Shown: positions 1-7,793, counted from the first letter of the stretch. The stretch: 13,868 bases of DNA from Candidatus Kapaibacterium sp. (GCA_027858275.1 JAQIDA010000328.1:1-13868), one strand, 5' to 3'. The notes: generated by a model from the letters alone, not told the origin. Translations and numbers: made by a program.

Positions 1-1
1 C

Positions 2-1318
2 CAAGGGTACTTGATCGTAAACGCTCTTGATTTATTCCCGGAGGCAGGCGTCTGGCAAACCATGAAAAGAGTATTGCTCTATAACAAATTAGAAATTCAA
101 CCGTACGAAGCAGTCTTCCAATTGTCGCAATTGCTTTTAAAGCCTGAGGCTATTGATTTGAATGTGAAGATAATAATAATCGGCGGGCAGACACTCTACA
201 GGTCTTTGTACTTGCAGGAAAAAGGTTTTAAGAAGATGTTTAAAGTCAATGCTCAGTTTGATTATGAAAGCAAACGCAGCGATGAGATGGTTATGAATTA
301 TGCTCGCTATGTTTCGAAAATTTGCAAAGATGAGAATTTTCCTCATTTCAAACCGTCCGGTGTTGCTGCAGTTGCCGAATGGGCTGTTCAGCATTCCGGA
401 TCACAGAATAAAAACACACTGAAATTTTCTGATGTAGCAGATATTATTCGAGAATCTGTTTTCTATGATCCCGGACAACACGGAAAATTCATCCGCAGAG
501 AAGACGTTGAGAAGGCAATTCAATGTCGCCGGCATCGCAATGATCTGATAGATGAAAAGCTGAGTAATAACATATTAGACGGCACGATTCTTATTGATAT
601 AACCGGTGAGCGTGTTGGTCAGATAAACGGATTGACAATTTTGGATGACGGAATCCTTTCTTTCGGCAAACCTGCCAGAATTACGGCTTTGGTATCTGCC
701 GGCAGTGACGGCATTGTCAATATCGAAAGAGAAGTCGATATGAGCGGCGAAATCCACAGCAAGGCAGTTATGATATTATCAAGTATCATAAGTGAAAAAT
801 TCGCAAAGAAAAAGCCACTTGCTTTAAACGCAACAATCGCTTTTGAACAGAATTATGGTGGTATTGACGGAGACAGTGCTACCGCTGCCGAGATATATGT
901 AATTCTGTCAGCTCTCGCTGATATTCCGCTTAAACAATCTATTGCAGTTACAGGTTCGGTCAATCAACCGGGAGATATGCAGCCTATCGGAGGTGTTAAC
1001 TCCAAGATTACAGGTTTCTACGAAATTTGTAAAACTAAGGGCCTGACCGGCAAACAAGGTGTCATAATTCCGATTCAAAATGTTAACGATTTGATGTTGC
1101 CAAAGCAGATTGTAGACTCCGTAAAAGCAAAAAAATTCCATATTTGGCCGATTTCACGCTTTGAAGAAGGATTCAAAATCCTCACAGATATCGAAGCCGG
1201 TGAGCGAAATGAACAAGGCAAATATCCCGAAGGAACATTTTTCGCTGTCGTTGAGGAAAAATTGGCTGAAATTAGGAAGTCGAAGAAGAAAAAGAAAAAG
1301 AAAAAGAAAAAGAAATAA
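2..1318 (+). CDS. Lon-related (LonB/COG1067-type) ATP-dependent protease, C-terminal part, 5' truncated
   Basis: The frame is open to the left edge, so the TTG at 11 is not a believable start; this is the 3' part of a longer gene (family members are usually about 800 residues). The first visible residues (GYLIVNALDLF, then VWQTMKRVL) match the stretch following the ATPase core in Lon-related proteases. The C-terminal half is a Lon protease domain. The catalytic Ser lies in GGIDGDSATAAE (codon 875-877) and the catalytic Lys in IGGVNSKITGFYE (codon 1004-1006), 43 residues apart, the same spacing as the Ser679-Lys722 dyad of E. coli Lon. So the peptidase looks active; the Walker A region is out of view. 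Such enzymes degrade proteins in the cytoplasm using ATP. The protein ends in Lys-Ser followed by eleven lysines, an unusual tail. rpe follows 78 bp downstream on the same strand. The family call is firm, the substrate is unknown. Confidence 0.9.
   Translation, partial: QGYLIVNALDLFPEAGVWQTMKRVLLYNKLEIQPYEAVFQLSQLLLKPEAIDLNVKIIIIGGQTLYRSLYLQEKGFKKMFKVNAQFDYESKRSDEMVMNYARYVSKICKDENFPHFKPSGVAAVAEWAVQHSGSQNKNTLKFSDVADIIRESVFYDPGQHGKFIRREDVEKAIQCRRHRNDLIDEKLSNNILDGTILIDITGERVGQINGLTILDDGILSFGKPARITALVSAGSDGIVNIEREVDMSGEIHSKAVMILSSIISEKFAKKKPLALNATIAFEQNYGGIDGDSATAAEIYVILSALADIPLKQSIAVTGSVNQPGDMQPIGGVNSKITGFYEICKTKGLTGKQGVIIPIQNVNDLMLPKQIVDSVKAKKFHIWPISRFEEGFKILTDIEAGERNEQGKYPEGTFFAVVEEKLAEIRKSKKKKKKKKKKK
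1283..1315 (+). repeat. AAA/AAG purine repeat encoding a C-terminal 11-lysine run
   Basis: Eleven consecutive lysine codons, mostly alternating AAA and AAG, precede the TAA stop of the Lon-related protease. It is both a low-complexity DNA repeat, prone to length change by slippage, and a strongly basic protein tail. Confidence 0.9.
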
Positions 1319-1396
1319 GCAGATTGTTGAAGAATAAATTTTGGGCAAGATTTTAATAATACAATTTAATGAACACAAATAATTAAGAATATATAT

Positions 1397-2077
1397 ATGA
1401 AAACAGAGAGAAAAATTTTACTCGCTCCTTCACTGCTTTCCGCTGATTTCGCCAAGCTCGGCGATGAAGTTAAAAAATGTGAAACCGGCGGATGTGATAT
1501 ATTACATGCGGATATAATGGACGGTCATTTTGTCCCAAATATAACTTTTGGACCGCTTGTTGTAAAAGCTATTAAGCCCCATTCCAATCTGCCGATTGAT
1601 TGTCATCTGATGATTGAAAATCCCGATCAATACATTGAGGCGTTCGCAAAAGCCGGTTCTGATTATATCTCCGTTCATGCTGAAAGGTTGGCGCACGCTC
1701 ACCGTTCATTGAGTCTTATCAAGGAGTGTGGAGCGAAGGCAGGATTAGCATTGAATCCGATCACACCAATCGAATTTGCGTTTGAAGCAGCTGAGTATTG
1801 TGATTTTATTCTGTTAATGTCGGTAAATCCCGGCTTCGGCGGACAGAAATTCATAAATTCGTTCTTGAGAAGGGCAGAAGCACTTCGAGAATTCTTGATT
1901 AAAAATGATCTTGAGCATGTTATCATTGAAGTTGACGGCGGTGTAAAAATTGATAATGTTGAGCAGATCGTTCGAGCAGGTGCTGATATAATTGTCAGCG
2001 GTTCCGGTTTGTTCAGCGGAGATTTCAACGCAAACACAAAACAGATGAGAATAAATGCTGAAAAAGGATTAATTTAA
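1397..2077 (+). CDS. rpe: Ribulose-phosphate 3-epimerase
   Basis: Interconverts D-ribulose 5-phosphate and D-xylulose 5-phosphate in the non-oxidative pentose-phosphate pathway (and in the Calvin cycle where present); a cytoplasmic, metal-dependent TIM barrel. The 226-residue length is normal for the family. The family motifs are all visible: LAPSLLSADFAKL at residues 9-21, HADIMDGHFVPN with His37 and Asp39, DCHLMIENP with His70, MSVNPGFGGQ at 141-150, and EVDGGV with the second catalytic Asp at residue 180. A phosphate-binding SGSGLF segment lies near the C-terminus. The ATG at 1397 starts just before the conserved first strand. No Shine-Dalgarno is seen, only an A/T-rich leader. It sits about 1 kb upstream of the split transketolase genes, which act in the same pathway, but an oppositely oriented gene lies between them. 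Confidence 0.97.
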   Translation: MKTERKILLAPSLLSADFAKLGDEVKKCETGGCDILHADIMDGHFVPNITFGPLVVKAIKPHSNLPIDCHLMIENPDQYIEAFAKAGSDYISVHAERLAHAHRSLSLIKECGAKAGLALNPITPIEFAFEAAEYCDFILLMSVNPGFGGQKFINSFLRRAEALREFLIKNDLEHVIIEVDGGVKIDNVEQIVRAGADIIVSGSGLFSGDFNANTKQMRINAEKGLI

Positions 2078-2201
2078 TTCTGATCCCCTTGTTGAAATTT
2101 AGAAAGACCCATAATTATTCTCCAATGAATATATTAAGGATCCTTGATCTAATGCCATCTAATTCCGGGATGTAGTCACCAATATGTCGATATGTTGAGG
2201 A

Positions 2202-2777
2202 CTATCCTCTTGAAACGATAAATTTTCCCACAAGGCGAATATTTCTGCTAATCACGACACATAAATAAACACCGTTCGGCAGTCTGCCGCTTTCAATTGT
2301 GTATTCGTTGTTCGGTAGTTGAGACCCGCTGTGAACATCAGCAACCTTTTTCCCGATCATGTTATAAACTTTGATGTCTACGGATTGATCATTCTCCTTG
2401 AGTTGCAAGGTTAGTTTCTGAGTGCCGTCACTTTGTTCAACTATACTAACAATCTTGTTTTCTTGGCTGCTCGTATCAATTTTAACCGCGCTTGCTAATA
2501 TCCCGGAATCTTTTGTACTGTCAGAATTAGCAATTTTGATGTCATAATTCAACATAGAATAAGTGAAAAAACCGCTGAAAATATGTGAGGAGAAGTTTGT
2601 CTTAGGCGTCAACAACATATTTGTAGATGATGAGGATGAGTCGGAATCAAGCTCAGCTGCGAGCAAACTATTGAATCCTAATAAAAATAATATACCCACC
2701 GACAAAAATACAAGGTATACACCGCTTTTGCGGGAAACCAAGTCTTCAGAAAATATATTTGAAAGTTTGCTGTTCAT
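2202..2777 (-). CDS. Small secreted protein with type A T9SS C-terminal sorting domain
   Basis: I recognise no function beyond its secretion signals. From the ATG at 2777 the protein has 191 residues; an in-frame TTG at 2798 would add seven, but the ATG is preferred. Residues 20-41 form a hydrophobic core ending SLLAAE, a plausible Sec signal peptide with an unusually long n-region. A Ser/Asp-rich stretch follows (residues 43-53, DSDSSSSS). The last 62 residues or so have the pattern of the T9SS type A sorting domain: VDIKVYNMIGKKVADV, then an LPNGVYLCVV strand, ending GKFIVSRG. Such domains direct cargo through the outer membrane via type IX secretion and are then removed. What remains between signal peptide and sorting domain is only about 70-80 residues with no domain I can name. 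It stands alone on the minus strand, convergent with rpe. Confidence 0.8.
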   Translation of the reverse strand: MNSKLSNIFSEDLVSRKSGVYLVFLSVGILFLLGFNSLLAAELDSDSSSSSTNMLLTPKTNFSSHIFSGFFTYSMLNYDIKIANSDSTKDSGILASAVKIDTSSQENKIVSIVEQSDGTQKLTLQLKENDQSVDIKVYNMIGKKVADVHSGSQLPNNEYTIESGRLPNGVYLCVVISRNIRLVGKFIVSRG

Positions 2778-2844
2778 ATTATTTATTTCTTTGAGCAAAT
2801 CAATTGCCTAATTCTTTCTAATATAACGAATGAAACACTAAAAT

Positions 2845-2857
2845 AGTCAGACTGACT
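2845..2857. repeat. Perfect 13-bp inverted repeat (AGTCAG-A-CTGACT)
   Basis: Six-base arms around one central A, about 68 bp upstream of the preferred start of the minus-strand T9SS cargo gene. Size and place would suit a dimeric-regulator site, but arms this short can arise by chance, and no second copy was noticed. Confidence 0.3.
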
Positions 2858-3093
2858 GAGAATGTTTTTGAAATATTCTTTCCTGAAATCAATCTAATTC
2901 TGCCAATTTGCTTATTCTTCGAAGTTTACTCGTCTCACAATTATTTTTTGCTTTAGAATAATCTCAGATGCAGAAGTCAATCATAGGACAGAGTAAACAC
3001 TTGCGCAATTGAAAAACAGGACCTCATTTTAGGCGTAAAAAAAATAAATATTATTTAATGATTTTTTTATACAAACCGGTTCAAAATTTTTCT

Positions 3094-3101
3094 TAATTTT
3101 G
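3094..3101 (+). promoter_or_regulatory. Possible Bacteroidota-type -7 box (TAATTTTG) for the transketolase cluster
   Basis: TAATTTTG matches the TAnnTTTG -7 consensus of Bacteroidota primary sigma factor promoters and lies about 40 bp upstream of the ATG at 3142. I found no clear TTTG-like -33 element at the expected distance, so this is only a half-supported promoter. Confidence 0.35.
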
Positions 3102-3141
3102 TCTATGAGTTAATTTCAATAACAATACATTGAATGACATA

Positions 3142-4020
3142 ATGGAAACAAAATTTACATTCTCCGATCTTCTTTTTGAAAACAAGAGAAGAAAACCACA
3201 AGAATTTGCTGAAATAGCAAAAGAATTACGTCGGGATATTATCAAAAGTCTCGCAATGGCTAAATCCGGACACACAGGCGGTCCGTTGGGGCTGTCTGAT
3301 ATTTTTTCAGTATTATTTTTCGGAGACGTACTCAGATACAAAGCTGACGATCCAAAATGGGATAAACGCGACAAATTTGTTTTAAGCGGCGGGCATCTCT
3401 GTCCCGTTCTGTATTCATGTCTCGCCAGAGCCGGTTATTTCCCCATAGAAGAACTCTCTACTCTTCGCAAATACGGTACAAGACTCCAGGGACATCCCGG
3501 GCTTGATACTGAATTGCCCGGAATAGAAACAGCGGCCGGATCACTCGGACAGGGCATCTCTATTGCAGCGGGTATGGCTATGACTCATAAACTTCTCGAC
3601 AAAACAGATCAAAGAGTCTTCTCTCTTACCGGCGACGGGGAGCTGCAGGAAGGTTCCGTATGGGAAACAGCTATGTCAGCAGCTCAATACAAATTGGATA
3701 ATCTATGTTGGATAGTTGATGATAACGATTGCCAGATTGACGGACGAGTCAAAGATGTAATGAATATCAAACCCTTAGATAAAAAATTCGAAGCATTCGG
3801 ATTCAATGTTATCGAATGTGACGGTCACGATATTGATGATATAATAAATGCTTTCGATAAGTTTATTGCCAATCATGAGAGCGGCAGCGGCAAACCAACC
3901 GTTATAATCGCAAAAACATTCATGGGCCGAGGAGTATCATTTATGGAGGATCTTCATACATGGCACGGCAATCCGCCTTCATTCGAACAGGCTGAAAAGG
4001 CATTGGAAGAACTCAAATAA
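3142..4020 (+). CDS. Transketolase, N-terminal (thiamine diphosphate-binding) subunit
   Basis: First half of a split transketolase, which transfers two-carbon ketol units between sugar phosphates in the pentose-phosphate pathway. From the ATG at 3142 it has 292 residues, normal for the separate N-terminal subunit; an in-frame TTG at 3130 would add four. Visible motifs are AKSGHTGGPLG with the substrate-contacting His, LSGGHLCPVLY, the GSLGQGISIAAGMA glycine-rich turn, and the ThDP/Mg motif GDGELQEG leading after about 25 residues to DDNDCQIDG (Asp and Asn metal ligands). Near the end is the HGNPP His, matching the active-site HG-P segment. No Shine-Dalgarno is evident. The lipoprotein gene starts 17 bp after the stop and the C-terminal subunit follows, so all three are probably one transcript. 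A 1-deoxyxylulose-5-phosphate synthase is unlikely: the gene arrangement and motifs fit split transketolase better. Confidence 0.95.
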   Translation: METKFTFSDLLFENKRRKPQEFAEIAKELRRDIIKSLAMAKSGHTGGPLGLSDIFSVLFFGDVLRYKADDPKWDKRDKFVLSGGHLCPVLYSCLARAGYFPIEELSTLRKYGTRLQGHPGLDTELPGIETAAGSLGQGISIAAGMAMTHKLLDKTDQRVFSLTGDGELQEGSVWETAMSAAQYKLDNLCWIVDDNDCQIDGRVKDVMNIKPLDKKFEAFGFNVIECDGHDIDDIINAFDKFIANHESGSGKPTVIIAKTFMGRGVSFMEDLHTWHGNPPSFEQAEKALEELK

Positions 4021-4037
4021 TTTGAAAGCAAGACAAA

Positions 4038-4751
4038 ATGTCAAAATATATTAAATTGTTTTTATTAGCACCAATCGTGCTTTTCGCGCTTGTCTTAGTT
4101 TCTTGTGACAGCCAAAAAGAAACTGTCGAAACTCAGGATCAGCAAACTGATGCTCCTCAAGCACCGGTGAAAGAGAAAACCGCATATGAAATTGAGGCCG
4201 ATGTTAAGTTGAAAGTTTTTGAAAAACTGAGAGACGAAAAGTTAGATGAATACCGTGAAGATGTAAAAACAGATGAAGCAATTCAAAAGAGCGCAACTTC
4301 AAAAGCTACATTAACATGTGATCAAATCGTCGAATTCTTTCCAAAGACCCTTAAGGGGACGAAAAAACGTCCGTTTGTAAGAGGGAATATGGAGTCTGAT
4401 AAGGGAACTTTGATTTCAAGCGTAGCGAGTGATTTTGTTTTTGAAAACGGAATTCTCTCTTTGGCAATTGTTGATTACGGAGCCAAAGAAAACATTCCGG
4501 GAGTAGAATTACAAAGCTTCTTTGGTTTAAATGACCGTGTAGGTTTTTTAACCGGTACAGAAGATATTTCCTATGGGAAAATATATTACTCTTATGATAC
4601 ATTGCACGGCAACGGTATTTACGGATGCCTTGTCAATGACAGAGCCATCATCACTTGCAGAGCAAACACGATGAAGGAAAATATTAAACACGTCAAAGAA
4701 TGCGAGCAGCTTTTTAATATCAAGAAGATAGCGAAAAGCATCGGGAAATAA
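4038..4751 (+). CDS. Predicted lipoprotein of unknown function between the two transketolase halves
   Basis: I do not recognise this 237-residue protein. It begins with a lipoprotein signal peptide: a hydrophobic stretch at residues 7-21, then the lipobox LVSC with the lipidated Cys at residue 23, followed by DSQKE. Residues 24-46 are a polar Gln/Glu/Thr/Pro-rich linker. Residues 48-85 are highly charged and probably helical, possibly coiled coil (AYEIEADVKLKVFEKLRDEKLDEYRED). The rest (about 95-237) looks like a compact alpha/beta domain with alternating strands (SDFVFENGILSLAIVDYG; GKIYYSYDTL) and three further Cys. It should be anchored in the outer or inner membrane facing the periplasm. 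It starts 17 bp after the transketolase N-terminal gene and ends 67 bp before the C-terminal gene, so it is likely co-transcribed with cytoplasmic enzymes it cannot directly contact. Confidence 0.75.
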   Translation: MSKYIKLFLLAPIVLFALVLVSCDSQKETVETQDQQTDAPQAPVKEKTAYEIEADVKLKVFEKLRDEKLDEYREDVKTDEAIQKSATSKATLTCDQIVEFFPKTLKGTKKRPFVRGNMESDKGTLISSVASDFVFENGILSLAIVDYGAKENIPGVELQSFFGLNDRVGFLTGTEDISYGKIYYSYDTLHGNGIYGCLVNDRAIITCRANTMKENIKHVKECEQLFNIKKIAKSIGK

Positions 4752-4818
4752 TATAGATACATACTTCGTATGGGCTTAATTAAGAATACTGAATAATAAT
4801 ATATAAGAAATCAGAATT

Positions 4819-5796
4819 ATGAAAAAAATCGAAGTTTCCGGTAAAAAACCGACCCGTCACGGCTTTGGAGAAGGTCTTGTTGAATTAGGTGACAAACATG
4901 ATAATGTAGTTGTTCTCGGGGGAGATATAACCGGATCGGTAATGACATCATATTTCAAAGAAAAATATCCGGATAGATTTTTTTCAATAGGAATTGCCGA
5001 AGCAAATGCAACAACAATAGCAACAGGAATGGCGCTGTCAGGAAAAATTCCTTTCTTTTCAAGCTATAGCGCGTTTGCGGCTTTCAGAAATACCGATCAG
5101 CTCAGAATATCTGTATGCTACAACAATGCTAATGTCAAAATCGGCGGCGGGCATTCAGGTATAACGGTTGGTCCGGACGGCGCCACTCACCAAGCACTCG
5201 AAGAGTTGTCATTGTTACGCGCAATGCCTAATATGACTCTTATTGTTCCCTGTGATTTTTCGGAAACAAAAAAAGCAACGATTGCCGTCGGCGAAATGTA
5301 CGGTCCGGCTTATATCCGTTTCGGCAGATCAGCTGTGCCTATGATTACAAATGATGATTCTCCCTTTGAAATCGGAAAAGCCAATGTTTTGAACGAAGGT
5401 GACGATATTGCCCTAGTCGCTTGCGGATTGCTCGTGTATCCTGCTTTGCAGGCAGCGGAGCAACTCGAAAAAAATCACGGCATCAAAGCAAGAGTGATTA
5501 ACAATCATACTATCAAACCGATAGATGTTGAAACAATCACAAAAGCAGCAGCAGAATGCGGATGTATTGTCACTGCAGAAGAACACCAAGTATATGGCGG
5601 ACTCGGAGCGGCAGTAGCTGAAACAGTTGTTAAGAACGCTCCCGTTCCAATGGAATTTGTCGGGATCAAAGATACATTCGGAAGCAGCGGCGAACCGGAA
5701 GAATTGCAGGAGATATTCGGTTTGAATTGGCAGGGAATTTATGCTTCAGCACTCAAAGCACTCGATAGAAAGAAACCCGGCAATATAGCTGTCTGA
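4819..5796 (+). CDS. Transketolase, C-terminal (pyrimidine-binding) subunit
   Basis: Second half of the split transketolase, carrying the pyrimidine-binding and transketolase C-terminal domains; it pairs with the N-terminal subunit to form the ThDP sites. The 325-residue length is normal. The start RHGFGEGLVELG is typical, and FFSIGIAEANATTIATGMALSG contains the catalytic Glu61, which activates the cofactor's aminopyrimidine. SSYSAFAAFR, GGGHSGITVGPDGATHQALEEL and AMPNMTLIVPCD follow as in the family. The C-terminal domain (about 195-310) contains VINNHTIKPID and TAEEHQVYGGLGAAVAE. The ATG at 4819 has no Shine-Dalgarno. The 67-bp gap after the lipoprotein gene holds only a weak 5-bp hairpin at 4760-4772 (CATAC-TTC-GTATG) with no T-run, so read-through is expected. 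The strong terminator at 5858-5892 ends the unit. Confidence 0.95.
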   Translation: MKKIEVSGKKPTRHGFGEGLVELGDKHDNVVVLGGDITGSVMTSYFKEKYPDRFFSIGIAEANATTIATGMALSGKIPFFSSYSAFAAFRNTDQLRISVCYNNANVKIGGGHSGITVGPDGATHQALEELSLLRAMPNMTLIVPCDFSETKKATIAVGEMYGPAYIRFGRSAVPMITNDDSPFEIGKANVLNEGDDIALVACGLLVYPALQAAEQLEKNHGIKARVINNHTIKPIDVETITKAAAECGCIVTAEEHQVYGGLGAAVAETVVKNAPVPMEFVGIKDTFGSSGEPEELQEIFGLNWQGIYASALKALDRKKPGNIAV

Positions 5797-5857
5797 AAAT
5801 TAACTGAAATTGCCGAATACAAAGAAGGCATGTAATCATCGCCTCTATATACGTTTA

Positions 5858-5892
5858 CAAAAGCTCTCAGATCGAGGGCTTTTGTTGTTTTT
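5858..5892 (+). terminator. Intrinsic terminator after the transketolase cluster
   Basis: An 11-bp stem (CAAAAGCTCTC against GAGGGCTTTTG, one G-T wobble) with a 5-nt loop is followed by TTGTTTTT. It lies about 60 bp after the transketolase C-terminal stop and separates this unit from accD. Confidence 0.85.
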
Positions 5893-6000
5893 AGTTCAAG
5901 CAAAAAATATATCATTAAAAATTTTGATAAATCAAATTTAATTTTCTATATTGATTTAAGGAAGTAGTTCTTCACATAATTATTACAAACTTGAGGTAGT

Positions 6001-6840
6001 ATGTCTTGGTTTTTAAGATCGAACAAAAATATCAATGATAATAAACAAATAGAAATGCCTGACGGATTATGGACAAAATGTCCGAATTGTTCAGAGCTTA
6101 TTTTCAAGAATCAATTAGAAGAAAATCTTTTTTGCTGTACCAAATGTAACCATCATTTCAGAGTGGGCAGCTCAGAATATATCAAACTTATTTTCGATGA
6201 AGGCAGTTTTACGGAAACTGAAACTAATTTAGTTTCGGCCGACCCATTGGGGTTTGTCGACAGCAAGAAGTATACTGACAGAATCGTAGCAATGAATAAA
6301 AAAACAGGGCTGAATGATGCTTTAACCACCGGTCATGGTACCATTAACGGCAAAGAAGTCTCCCTCGGATGTATGAATTTCAATTATATCGGCGGTAGCA
6401 TGGGTGCCGTTGTAGGAGAAAAATTCTATCGTGCCGCAAAATATGCCATCAAGCAGAAAACACCGTTAATTATTATTTCCGCTACAGGGGGAGCCAGAAT
6501 GCAGGAAGCTGCCTTGGCTTTGATGCAAATGGCAAAAACAGCCGCGATCCTTGCTGAATTGAGCGAAGCAGGCTTGCCTTTTATTTCTATCTTGACCGAT
6601 CCTACAACAGGTGGTGTCAGCGCCTCATACGGAATGCTCGGAGATATTATAATAGCAGAACCCGGAGCTTTAATAGGTTTCGCCGGTCCGCGTGTTATTG
6701 AAGAAACCATTCGCAGAAAATTGCCCAAAGGTTTCCAGCGCTCTGAATTCTTACTGGAAAAGGGTTTTGTGGATATGATAGTCCCGAGAAATCAGCTGAA
6801 ACAAAAACTATCGGAAGCTATTGATTGGTTTATGAACTGA
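6001..6840 (+). CDS. accD: Acetyl-CoA carboxylase carboxyltransferase, beta subunit
   Basis: With AccA it transfers the carboxyl group from carboxybiotin on BCCP to acetyl-CoA, making malonyl-CoA for fatty-acid synthesis in the cytoplasm. The 279 residues are close to the usual length. The N-terminal zinc ribbon is complete: Cys27, Cys30, Cys46 and Cys49 in a C-x2-C-x15-C-x2-C arrangement (KCPNCSEL...CCTKCNHHF). The crotonase-fold domain shows SATGGARMQEAALALMQMAKT, the oxyanion-type segment TDPTTGGVSASYGMLGD, and IGFAGPRVIEETIRRKLPKGFQRSEFLLEKG. The ATG at 6001 is preceded by GAGG about 4 nt away. No accA neighbour is in view. The next gene's ATG lies 39 bp after the accD stop with no terminator between, so the two may be co-transcribed. 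Confidence 0.97.
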   Translation: MSWFLRSNKNINDNKQIEMPDGLWTKCPNCSELIFKNQLEENLFCCTKCNHHFRVGSSEYIKLIFDEGSFTETETNLVSADPLGFVDSKKYTDRIVAMNKKTGLNDALTTGHGTINGKEVSLGCMNFNYIGGSMGAVVGEKFYRAAKYAIKQKTPLIIISATGGARMQEAALALMQMAKTAAILAELSEAGLPFISILTDPTTGGVSASYGMLGDIIIAEPGALIGFAGPRVIEETIRRKLPKGFQRSEFLLEKGFVDMIVPRNQLKQKLSEAIDWFMN

Positions 6841-6879
6841 TTCCGATTGACATTTATTAGTGTATTTTGGCCTAAATTG

Positions 6880-7662
6880 ATGATCAAATTATTTTTAATA
6901 TTGCTGCTGTATGTATTAATTCCATCAGTGAGCGTGAAATGTGCGGAACCGACAGCGGCGATAGATTATAAGCATAAAAATATTTTGTTCTTTCTATCAG
7001 TCGGATATCCTCTGGCTGTTGAATCAGAGGATTTCTACGATCAATATTCTGATATATTTGTCCCTATAAAAGGGAAATTCAGACTGACGGGAATTGTCAG
7101 TTGTGGTATGAGAGTACAGTTCTTTGAAAAATGTAGACTCGGGATTGCCGCAGATTACTCCTCGGCATCCTTAAACGATTCATATTCAGAAAGCTTCACA
7201 GTGTTGGACCTAAAATACAAAAGGGATTATCGGAATACTTTCAGAGTAACTACGATTCCTGTTTTTGTAACTGCTGAATATGTACCGTTGAATAAACAAT
7301 TCAGATCCTATACGGGCTTGGGTGTCGGTGTGCTGTTCAGTGAGATTGTTTGGAATCAACAGATAATCAGCGATTATGATATGGAGAGCAGATTTGGCGG
7401 TGAGCATCATAATGAAAGTTATGTGTTCCCTGCATTGAGAGTATATACAGGTTTTGAACTAGGTTTCGACCAAAGTAAGAGATATTCCTATCTCGGAAGT
7501 TTTACAATGGAGCTAAGCTACACCTACATGTTTCGCGAAAAGGCTTTGTTCTCGGCAATAAAGAAGCAGTATATAGATCCTCCTGAAAGTATTGACAAAA
7601 CATCTACAATACTGCCGGGATATATCGGTCTGAATATAGGAGTGACCATTAATATGGAGTAA
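6880..7662 (+). CDS. Probable outer-membrane beta-barrel protein, function unknown
   Basis: From the ATG at 6880 the protein has 260 residues; the frame also opens at a TTG at 6847, but the ATG places a clean Sec signal peptide at the N-terminus (MIKLFLILLLYVLIPSVSV, probable cleavage near KCAEP). Cys21 lacks a proper lipobox, so a lipoprotein is less likely. The mature part alternates polar and hydrophobic or aromatic residues in repeated strands: NILFFLSVGYPL, FRLTGIVSCGMRVQFF, RLGIAADYSSA, TTIPVFVTAEYVPL, RSYTGLGVGVLFSEI, ALRVYTGFELGF, FTMELSYTYMF, and GYIGLNIGVTI close to the C-terminus. This is the pattern of small 8- to 10-strand outer-membrane barrels. No exact family or ligand can be named. 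It follows accD on the same strand. Confidence 0.7.
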   Translation: MIKLFLILLLYVLIPSVSVKCAEPTAAIDYKHKNILFFLSVGYPLAVESEDFYDQYSDIFVPIKGKFRLTGIVSCGMRVQFFEKCRLGIAADYSSASLNDSYSESFTVLDLKYKRDYRNTFRVTTIPVFVTAEYVPLNKQFRSYTGLGVGVLFSEIVWNQQIISDYDMESRFGGEHHNESYVFPALRVYTGFELGFDQSKRYSYLGSFTMELSYTYMFREKALFSAIKKQYIDPPESIDKTSTILPGYIGLNIGVTINME

Positions 7663-7693
7663 CAAAATTTCTGAATCTGTGAGGGATTCGTTA

Positions 7694-7713
7694 GCTTTTT
7701 AGGGATAAAAAGC
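7694..7713 (+). other. Hairpin with GGGA (GNRA-type) loop upstream of hpf
   Basis: GCTTTTTA and TAAAAAGC form a perfect 8-bp stem closed by a GGGA tetraloop, 32 bp after the barrel-protein stop and about 80 bp before the hpf ATG. It has no following T-run, so it is not an obvious intrinsic terminator; it could be an mRNA 3'-end or leader structure. Confidence 0.35.
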
Positions 7714-7793
7714 GAAATCGGACAAAAGCCCAACAGATTTAAGATGATCAAACCAATGTCGTTTTAACCTATTAACTTTAAGAAGAGGTATTT

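Larger units (their letters stand above)
2778..3141. other. Divergent intergenic region between T9SS cargo gene and transketolase genes
   Basis: This gene-free, A/T-rich stretch must hold the promoters for both divergent genes. I see no RNA gene and no credible small ORF; the longest ATG-started frame noted is about 14 codons. It contains a 13-bp palindrome at 2845-2857 and a TAnnTTTG-type box at 3094-3101, listed separately. Confidence 0.6.

Noticed and set aside
11..13. TTG at 11 as the start of the Lon-related protease
   Set aside because: The frame is open to the left edge, the residues before it fit the family, and the ATPase core is missing; the gene is truncated by the window.
1154..1378. 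Antisense frame with a repeated Leu-Phe hydrophobic stretch opposite the end of the Lon-related gene
   Set aside because: The apparent membrane segment is simply the complement of the lysine repeat; there is no other support for a gene.
2197..2209. Short dyad GAGGA-CTA-TCCTC at the end of the T9SS cargo gene as a terminator
   Set aside because: The stem has five base pairs, overlaps the stop codon, and has no T-run on either strand.
4760..4772. Hairpin CATAC-TTC-GTATG as a terminator between the lipoprotein and transketolase C-terminal genes
   Set aside because: The stem is only 5 bp and has no T-run, so it would not stop transcription.
5923..5946. TTTG plus TAATTTTC as a Bacteroidota-type promoter for accD
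   Set aside because: The second box misses the final G and the spacing is about 12 bp, shorter than the roughly 19-21 bp expected.
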